A stretch of 10,524 nucleotides of DNA from the NCBI GenBank assembly GCA_050694015.1, contig JBOGWY010000248.1:1-10524 (forward strand), read 5' to 3'. A program made the position numbers and the translations under genes. Under the pieces are notes generated by a model that did no database searches, was not told where the DNA came from, and saw only the letters and a program-made list of their open reading frames with translations. Origin of the DNA: JBOGWY01 sp050694015. Its GTDB lineage: Bacteria > Actinomycetota > CADDZG01 > WHSQ01. Within the stretch, counting starts at the first letter, position 1. Each line of letters opens with the position of its first letter. Of this stretch, positions 1 through 6,003 are shown piece by piece.

Positions 1-400
1 GGATCGCTTCCAGCACCAGGCTGGGGAGGTTGGCTGATCCGCCGGACGTGTCCGGAAGCATCAACAGAGCGCCGGCGATGATGCCCACGGGCAACGCGAG
101 GTACTGAGTCACCGCGGGCCGCGACATGCGATACGAAGATGCCACCATGCCGACTCCGAGAACAGCGCCGCCGACCGCGACGAGGCGCGGGAGCAAGCCG
201 ATGAATATCCCTCCCATCATCCACGCGGCGGCGGCCACGGCGAGAAGAGAGCCGGCAGCGGTGAGACCGAGGCTGGTCTCGGGAAGATCGTCGCCCTCGT
301 GCGGCTCGGTGGCGGCTACCTCCGGAACGACGGCGGCATCTTCGGGCACGGCATCCTCGGAACGCGGATCCAGCTCTTCTACAAGCGGGGCTTTGCTCAT
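1..400 (-). CDS. Multi-spanning membrane protein, N-terminal part; probable TgpA/transglutaminase-like protein (cut by window edge)
   Basis: The reading frame opens at ATG 400-398 and stays open to the left edge, giving 133 residues with no stop. Residues 1-43 are acidic, proline- and alanine-rich and probably cytoplasmic. Three hydrophobic segments follow, at about 46-69, 71-89 and 97-117. A TgpA protein (DUF3488 transmembrane part, then an external transglutaminase-like domain) would begin this way, and it commonly follows MoxR and DUF58 genes. Both sit directly upstream here, so the assignment rests mainly on context; the catalytic Cys-His-Asp region would lie outside the window. An in-frame ATG at 412 is an alternative start adding four residues. 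I prefer 400 because a weak GGGA lies about 7 nt upstream. The 43-bp gap after DUF58 contains a strong dyad. It could instead be an unrelated membrane protein. Confidence 0.6.
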   Translation of the reverse strand, partial: MSKAPLVEELDPRSEDAVPEDAAVVPEVAATEPHEGDDLPETSLGLTAAGSLLAVAAAAWMMGGIFIGLLPRLVAVGGAVLGVGMVASSYRMSRPAVTQYLALPVGIIAGALLMLPDTSGGSANLPSLVLEAI

Positions 401-423
401 TACCGTTCCCATCCGTAAGGCAC

Positions 424-443
424 GCGATCGTCCAGACGATCGC
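424..443. promoter_or_regulatory. Perfect 9-bp inverted repeat between DUF58 and the next gene
   Basis: The arms gcgatcgtc (424-432) and gacgatcgc (435-443) are exact reverse complements separated by two bases. As RNA this would fold as an 8-bp stem with a four-base loop. It abuts the DUF58 stop codon (446-444) and ends 23 bp before the next ATG. No T-run follows on the transcribed strand, so it is not a classical intrinsic terminator. It could be an RNA-processing or stability hairpin, an attenuator, or a protein-binding dyad; the role is inferred from position only. Confidence 0.5.
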
Positions 444-1775
444 TCATCGACGCGCCTGCGTTGCGATGACGTTGGCGAACACCGCCGCGAGCGACGACGT
501 CGGGCCGACTTCCACGACGTTGCATCCAAGATGACCGGCGCGGTGGAGCGACACCGGGTCGGCGCCGTCCCACACGAGCATCACGAGGAGAACGGACACG
601 CCTCGATCAACCAGCACCTTGATCCTCTTGGCGGTCGCGGAGTCCAGATGCGGTGTGACCACGACCAGATGGGCAAGACCGCGGTCGAACAACAACCTCT
701 CGATCGCCCCGGCGGGGGGTTTCTTGTCGCTCGTCAGAACCGCGAGCTCGTCCAACATCATCACCGCGTCCCGCTGACCGCGAAGGGTACGCAGCAGCTT
801 CTTAGCGTTGGTATGGATAGTGACGCCGAAGCCATCCTTGAGGTGACGATCCGCGACCGATGCGATCACCTGCACGCCTCGCTCGAAGGTGTCGCTGGGA
901 TCGCCCTTGCTGTGGTGATCCTTGGTGGTATCGAGCACGAGCGTGACCCGGTCGGTGATTCCCTGTTCGGATTCACGCACGAGGTAACGACCCTCGCCGG
1001 TCTCGAGATCGAGCGATCGGGCGGTGGCCCTCCAAACGATGCGACGAGGGTCGTCGCCGATCACGTAATCGCGCAGCCCGTAGAACTCGTAGCCGGTCGG
1101 CCACGGCTTCGTGATCGGAGGACGGATCGGCGGGTCTTCCCATTCGCGACTCAGCACGCGGTCCTGAACCTGATCGACGCGCGGGTGCACGATTATCTCG
1201 GCGGGCTTCGCGATGACGGCACGTCGCCTGCAGATCCCGAAGGGATCTGTCCACACGATGACCATGGGGCCGACGCGGTAGCGGCCGCGGAGACGCGGCG
1301 TGAACTCGTATCCGGTGGACAGCTCCCGCCCGGCGGCCAGGACGTCGATAGGCAGACGTACCGGGGAGCCCAGTTGGGGATCCAGATCCTCTTCCAGCAG
1401 AACCGTCGCGAGTCGCCGCTTCGCCGTCAGCGTCAGCGTGACCGGCACCGCCCTCCCCTGTCGAACCCTTGTCGGTAGTTCGGAACGAACCACTTCCACC
1501 GACAGCCGGCGCCAGCTGAGCGCGTAGGCGAGGCCGGTGACGCTGATCGCTCCGTAGCTGAGCATGAAGAGTCCGGGGCTCCCCAGGCTTCGTGCGATCG
1601 CGTAGAGAGCGAGCGACGCGGCGAGGATCGACAGTCCCGTGGGCGTCAAGCCGGTGACGCGCTCGATCGCAGCCAGAACCCCTCCAGCCCGCGCGGCGGC
1701 CGCTCTCGAAAGCGTTTTCCGAGAACGCGACGTGCGGGCGGCAGCCGCCGGACGAGCGGCCTCTACCGTGCTCAC
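444..1775 (-). CDS. DUF58 domain membrane protein, partner of MoxR ATPase
   Basis: This 443-residue protein has a basic, alanine-rich N-terminus (1-40), two likely membrane helices (about 43-62 and 66-86), an extracytoplasmic-type beta-rich region (about 90-200) and then the DUF58 core. The core hallmark is at 228-253: it begins GYEFYGLRDY, continues with GDDPRRIVWRATAR, and matches the family pattern of G-x-E-F, L-R-x-Y, G-D-x-x-R-x-I-x-W and A-R. The following part resembles a von Willebrand A-like fold, with VTLVLDTT at 277-284 in place of a classical DxSxS metal site, so the MIDAS is degenerate. DUF58 proteins are usually paired with MoxR ATPases and are thought to act in envelope assembly or chaperone-like processes; the substrate is unknown. 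The start is GTG (1775-1773), overlapping the MoxR stop by 4 nt (GTGA), which indicates translational coupling. Confidence 0.9.
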   Translation of the reverse strand: MSTVEAARPAAAARTSRSRKTLSRAAAARAGGVLAAIERVTGLTPTGLSILAASLALYAIARSLGSPGLFMLSYGAISVTGLAYALSWRRLSVEVVRSELPTRVRQGRAVPVTLTLTAKRRLATVLLEEDLDPQLGSPVRLPIDVLAAGRELSTGYEFTPRLRGRYRVGPMVIVWTDPFGICRRRAVIAKPAEIIVHPRVDQVQDRVLSREWEDPPIRPPITKPWPTGYEFYGLRDYVIGDDPRRIVWRATARSLDLETGEGRYLVRESEQGITDRVTLVLDTTKDHHSKGDPSDTFERGVQVIASVADRHLKDGFGVTIHTNAKKLLRTLRGQRDAVMMLDELAVLTSDKKPPAGAIERLLFDRGLAHLVVVTPHLDSATAKRIKVLVDRGVSVLLVMLVWDGADPVSLHRAGHLGCNVVEVGPTSSLAAVFANVIATQARR

Positions 1776-2839
1776 TTGGGCGCGAGTGCTCCCTCGGGCT
1801 TCTCGACGGGCTCGGTGTCGATCCTGGCGGGGATCTTCACTCGCGAGATGATCCGTTCCGCGACGTCCTCAACTTTCTCGTCGCGCAACAAGGCATCGGC
1901 GGACAGGATCAGACGGTGAGCCATCACCACCATCGCGATCTGCTTCACGTCATCGGGCAGAACGTCATCGCGCCCCTGAGACGCTGCGCGCACGCGCCCC
2001 GCTTTCATCAAGGCGAGCGATGCTCTCGGGCTCGCGCCTGCCATGCATGAAGGATCGTCTCGGGCCGCGTTCACGAGATCGACGATGTAGGACAGGACGC
2101 CGCGCGATACGGCCACCTCTTCACCCCACCTGATGAGCGCGACCACTCCATCGCGATCGATGACGGGAGATATCGACGTGATCGCCTCCTTGGTTCGGTT
2201 CGCGACAAGAACGTCGATCTCCGATTCCTTCACCGGGTAGCCGAGCGAGAGCTTGAACATGAACCGGTCGAGCTGCGCTTCGGGGAGAGGGAACGTCCCG
2301 GCGAACTCGATGGGGTTCTGCGTTGCGAGCACGATGAAAGGTGACGGTAGCGGGTACGTCCTCCCGTCCACCGTGACGTTGCGCTCCTGCATTGCCTCGA
2401 GCATCGCGGCCTGGGTCTTGGGAGACGCACGGTTCACCTCGTCGGCGAGGAAGACGTTGGTGAAAACCGGACCGCGCCGGAACACGAAGTCGCCGGACGC
2501 CCGATCGAGCACCGGGGATCCGGTGATGTCGGCGGGCAACAGGTCCGGGGTGCACTGGACCCGGTTGTGCTCGGCACCGATCGTTCGCGCTATAGAACGC
2601 GCCAGCATGGTCTTTCCGGTTCCAGGAAGATCCTCGAAAAGCACGTGGCCCTCCGCCAGGATCGCGGTCAGGGTAAGCCTGATCTCGTTGTCTTTCCCCT
2701 TGATCACCTTCCCGATGTTCGTCACCATCGCTTCGAAGCTGGCCTGGAAGTCCTCGCGTCTGGAGGGCATCCCGGCCATCGACTCGTGCAACTCGGAACG
2801 TTTGATCTCCTGGTCGACCATCCTCTTCTCCTCGCTCAT
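1772..2839 (-). CDS. MoxR-family AAA+ ATPase
   Basis: This 355-residue protein is a typical MoxR/RavA-type AAA+ ATPase. Visible motifs are Walker A LPGTGKT (71-77, K76), Walker B VFLADE (129-134, D133/E134) followed by VNRASPKTQ, sensor 1 ATQNP (172-176), the MoxR stretch EFAGTFPLPEAQLDRF (178-193) with R192 as arginine-finger candidate, and sensor 2 GASPRAS (268-274, R272). The length is normal for the family. MoxR ATPases are cytoplasmic ring-forming chaperone-like enzymes that usually act with the DUF58 protein encoded next to them, as here. Two starts are possible: ATG 2839 gives an ATGA overlap with the upstream fusion gene, whereas ATG 2821 (residue 7) has a better Shine-Dalgarno, GGAG six bases upstream. 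Co-transcription behind a transporter gene is unusual. Confidence 0.95.
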   Translation of the reverse strand: MSEEKRMVDQEIKRSELHESMAGMPSRREDFQASFEAMVTNIGKVIKGKDNEIRLTLTAILAEGHVLFEDLPGTGKTMLARSIARTIGAEHNRVQCTPDLLPADITGSPVLDRASGDFVFRRGPVFTNVFLADEVNRASPKTQAAMLEAMQERNVTVDGRTYPLPSPFIVLATQNPIEFAGTFPLPEAQLDRFMFKLSLGYPVKESEIDVLVANRTKEAITSISPVIDRDGVVALIRWGEEVAVSRGVLSYIVDLVNAARDDPSCMAGASPRASLALMKAGRVRAASQGRDDVLPDDVKQIAMVVMAHRLILSADALLRDEKVEDVAERIISRVKIPARIDTEPVEKPEGALAPK

Positions 2840-5800
2840 CGGTCCTGATCGGTCTCGAAGTGGTCCAGCGCTCCCGCCAGACCGGTGTCGGATCTGAACA
2901 ACGCTTCCTTGGAACCAGAGACGTACGACTCCATGACCCGTGGATCCCGCATCACGTCACCCGGCGCACCCGAGACGATCACTTTCCCGAGCTCCATCGC
3001 GACGAGTCGGTCCGAGATGCTCGTCAGGAGAGGGAGGTCGTGCTCGATGAGCATCACGCCACAACCGGCCTCCTTCACGAGTTGCCGGATCACCGGCCCC
3101 AGCGCTTCCGTCTCGGGCTGGGCGAGGCCCGACGACGGCTCGTCCAGCAGGAGAAGCGCAGGAGAGAAGGCGAGTACGCACGCGATATCGACGCTGCGTC
3201 TCGTGCCCGTCGACAGCTCGCTGACGAACTTGTCCGCGTAGGCCTCGAGCCCCAACAACTCGACGAGCCCGTCCACCCTCGCCTTGATCCGAGCGTCGCT
3301 GCGACGCGCGTGCGGAAGCCATGCCCCCGCGAGCAGCGGGTTCCTGCTCTCCGCGCGCTTGTGCAACGCGACGGTGATGTTCTCGCGCACGGTCAGGGCC
3401 GGGAACAGAACCGTGTTCTGGTAGGAGCGACCGAGGCCGAGATCCGCGCGCTTGTGGAAGCCGATACGAGTGACGTCGGTCCCCTTCAAGATGACGTTGC
3501 CGTGAGTAACGGGGGCCAGCCCACAGATCGCATCGAAGAGCGACGTTTTACCCGCGCCGTTCGGCCCCATGATCCCGACGATCTCGCGCGGGTACACGTC
3601 GAGCGTCACACCGTCCACGGCCGCGACCCCTCCGTAGACGAGAGAGAGGTCGCGCACCTTGAGCACGGGCTCTCCCTCGGCGGTGGGCGTCGTGCGGCTG
3701 CTCATACGAACGGCCCCCGCGGCTCGCCCCATGAACACGGCGCGTACGAGATCGGGCCGGGCCACTAGCTCGCTCGTCGGCCCGTCGAACCGGATCTCGC
3801 CTTTCTCCATGAACACGGCACGCCCGGCGATCGATACCGCGACGTTCAGCGATTGTTCGACCAGAACGATCGTCGTGCCGGCGCGGTTGACCTCGCGCAG
3901 AGCCTCGAGCAGCTTTTCGACGACCGCCGGGGCGAGACCGAGAGACAGCTCGTCGATCATCAGTGCCCTGGGGCGCATGACAAAGGCCTGCCCGATCGCG
4001 AGCATCTGCTGCTCGCCACCCGACATCGTTCCCGCGGGGGTGTACCGGCGCTCCCTCAAGATCGGGAACAGCTCCAACACGCGCCTGATCCGTGGTTCGG
4101 TGTCGTCGTCTCCCCGGTAGAGCCATGCCGCCGCCTGCAGATTCTCTTCCACCGTCAAGGACGGGAAGACCGCGCGGCCTCCCGGAACGAACAAGAGCCC
4201 GCGCCCGACGTTCTCGTGCGGCGGTACGTGCGTGATGTCCTCGCCGTCGAAGAAGACCGCTCCGTTGGAAACCTCGTGGACCCCCGCGATCCCTTTCAAC
4301 AGCGAGGATTTCCCCGCGCCGTTGGTGCCGAGCAGCGCAACGATCTCGCCTTCATCGACATCGAAGTCGACGTTGAAGAGGACCTGGGTCCCTCCGTAGG
4401 TGACATCGACGTCGCGACAGATGAGCATCTTGCTCCGTCCCTCGCTGCGGGTGCGCTCCAACTCTTCACCTGCCATGGCGGCGGCCTGCGCGGCCCGGAT
4501 GTCGCGCTCCACGTGACGCGCGGTCGAAAGGTTGATCGCGCCGATCACCAACCCGATCGGCATCAGCACCAGGAGTCCCGCACGGATCCCGTTGGCATTG
4601 GCGACGGCTCCCACGAAGGGCGCGGCCACCAGCCCGATGAGCTGCCACGGCGCGAGGGTCTGCAGTCCGAGCCCCCACAAGCGCGCCGGCACCACCATGA
4701 ACGTGAGGGCCCAGCGGGCCGCGGGCATGACATGGATGAAAAGGAAGGACGGGATGGCGAAGATCGCCACCAGGTACGGGTTGTCGACCAGGACCATGGC
4801 CAGCGTCGCCGGCGCCGTCACGAGCGCGAGCAGACCCTGATGGGTCATGATCCGGCCGGGGGCAGTGGCAAGCAACCTGTCCCCCACCGGACCCGCGATC
4901 AAGAGGCCGATCACCGCGATCGCGGTGGGGATGGCCGTGAGAACACCTCGGGGTCCCGGTTCGAGCGCGAACTCCTGCGCCAGATAGAGCGGAAAGAACA
5001 CGAGGAACAAGGTGATGTAGGCCTGTTGGAACGGCATCGAGTACCACTGCCGCCTCAGCGTCACGATGCTCCCGGCGGCGCGCCACGATTCGCCCCAACT
5101 GAGCGGCTTCTGTTCCTTCTGAGCCGTTGCTTCGTCGGCACCCATCGATCGCCGCTCCTGCGCGCCGCGCTTCGGTTCCCTGAACAAGAACACCCCGAGC
5201 GCGATCACGAGCGCGATCGCGCCGACCACGAGCAGGGTGCCCCTCCACCCCATGGAGTCGGCCAGGAACCCAACGACGGGAGTGCCGATCAATATCGCCA
5301 CCACCTGCACGACGCCCCCGATCGCGAACACGCGTGCCCGGTTGTGTACCGGATAGAAATCGGCGATCAGCGGGATCCCCGCCGCGAGGCCGACGCTGTA
5401 GCCGGCGGTAGAGGTCGAGCGCGCCAGGATCATCTGCGGCACGCCGCTCGCGGTGGCGAGCAGCAGGGTGCCTCCGGCGTTGAAGAGCCCGGCGATGCGG
5501 ACGAGCCACACCCTCTTGACCCGGTCGACCAGATAACCGATCGCGGGACCCCCGACGAGCGCCAGGATCATCACTCCCGATTGGATGGTCACCAAGAACT
5601 GGACGCTGAAACCGAATTCATTCCGGATCTCGGGCTGCAGAAGGCCGATCGCGATGTCGTCCAGGCGATCGAATGTCGCAACGAATGTGAGGAACAACAG
5701 AGGCCAGAGCGATCCGTCGATAGCGCGGGGATCGATGCTCCTCAACCCTGTGGCGAGACGCGCCCGCAGCGGGACTTTGCCGCCCCTGTCCACGACGGCT

Positions 5801-6003
5801 CCCTCCGGCGAATAACCGTCGACGGTGCGACCCAACGCCTGTTCCCGTTGCGTCGGCACGAGGATCCGAGGGCGCACCGCCGTGCCGAGCGACGCGGCGT
5901 CCGAGTCCACGACCGCGCGATCGCTGCCGCCGAGCTCGAGGGCCTGTAGCTCGTCGGAGCGCGCTGCTTCGGCCTGTGGGTCGGCGACACGGCGATCAGA
6001 CAT
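2836..6003 (-). CDS. MFS carrier - LivF-like ATPase - LivG-like ATPase fusion
   Basis: One uninterrupted 1055-residue frame holds three modules. Residues 1-95 form an acidic, disordered-looking cytoplasmic tail. Residues 98-495 form an MFS domain of about 12 helices, with a motif-A-like GYLVDRVKR (156-164) and a central loop at about 277-322. After a charged linker (496-525) comes a LivF-like ATPase (526-760) with Walker A GTNGAGKS (559-566), signature MSGGEQQ (660-666), Walker B ALMIDE (680-685) and VEQ (715-717) at the H-loop. A LivG-like ATPase (778-1030) follows, with Walker A GPNGAGKT (813-820), Q862, signature LSTGTRR (930-936), Walker B LLLLDE (950-955) and H988. The two NBDs should energise the LivHM permease encoded immediately upstream. 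The MFS substrate and whether it transports independently are unknown. The gene overlaps the permease stop by 8 bp and MoxR by 4 bp; a GGAAG lies about 9 nt before ATG 6003. Confidence 0.92.
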   Translation of the reverse strand: MSDRRVADPQAEAARSDELQALELGGSDRAVVDSDAASLGTAVRPRILVPTQREQALGRTVDGYSPEGAVVDRGGKVPLRARLATGLRSIDPRAIDGSLWPLLFLTFVATFDRLDDIAIGLLQPEIRNEFGFSVQFLVTIQSGVMILALVGGPAIGYLVDRVKRVWLVRIAGLFNAGGTLLLATASGVPQMILARSTSTAGYSVGLAAGIPLIADFYPVHNRARVFAIGGVVQVVAILIGTPVVGFLADSMGWRGTLLVVGAIALVIALGVFLFREPKRGAQERRSMGADEATAQKEQKPLSWGESWRAAGSIVTLRRQWYSMPFQQAYITLFLVFFPLYLAQEFALEPGPRGVLTAIPTAIAVIGLLIAGPVGDRLLATAPGRIMTHQGLLALVTAPATLAMVLVDNPYLVAIFAIPSFLFIHVMPAARWALTFMVVPARLWGLGLQTLAPWQLIGLVAAPFVGAVANANGIRAGLLVLMPIGLVIGAINLSTARHVERDIRAAQAAAMAGEELERTRSEGRSKMLICRDVDVTYGGTQVLFNVDFDVDEGEIVALLGTNGAGKSSLLKGIAGVHEVSNGAVFFDGEDITHVPPHENVGRGLLFVPGGRAVFPSLTVEENLQAAAWLYRGDDDTEPRIRRVLELFPILRERRYTPAGTMSGGEQQMLAIGQAFVMRPRALMIDELSLGLAPAVVEKLLEALREVNRAGTTIVLVEQSLNVAVSIAGRAVFMEKGEIRFDGPTSELVARPDLVRAVFMGRAAGAVRMSSRTTPTAEGEPVLKVRDLSLVYGGVAAVDGVTLDVYPREIVGIMGPNGAGKTSLFDAICGLAPVTHGNVILKGTDVTRIGFHKRADLGLGRSYQNTVLFPALTVRENITVALHKRAESRNPLLAGAWLPHARRSDARIKARVDGLVELLGLEAYADKFVSELSTGTRRSVDIACVLAFSPALLLLDEPSSGLAQPETEALGPVIRQLVKEAGCGVMLIEHDLPLLTSISDRLVAMELGKVIVSGAPGDVMRDPRVMESYVSGSKEALFRSDTGLAGALDHFETDQDR

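Noticed and set aside
126..1478. A 450-residue plus-strand open frame opposite DUF58 and the TgpA-like gene
   Set aside because: Composition is that of an antisense shadow, it has no motifs, and it covers two genes supported by family motifs, membrane segments and operon spacing.
4466..5509. A 347-residue minus-strand frame inside the MFS domain
   Set aside because: It is a shifted frame of the MFS coding region, Arg/Gly/Ala-rich without hydrophobic segments; the MFS frame is continuous through it.
3853..5949. A 698-residue open frame on the plus strand opposite the MFS-ABC gene
   Set aside because: It is rich in Arg, His, Asp and Gln with no recognisable domain, and lies antisense to a gene with clear MFS and ABC motifs; long antisense frames are expected in high-GC DNA.
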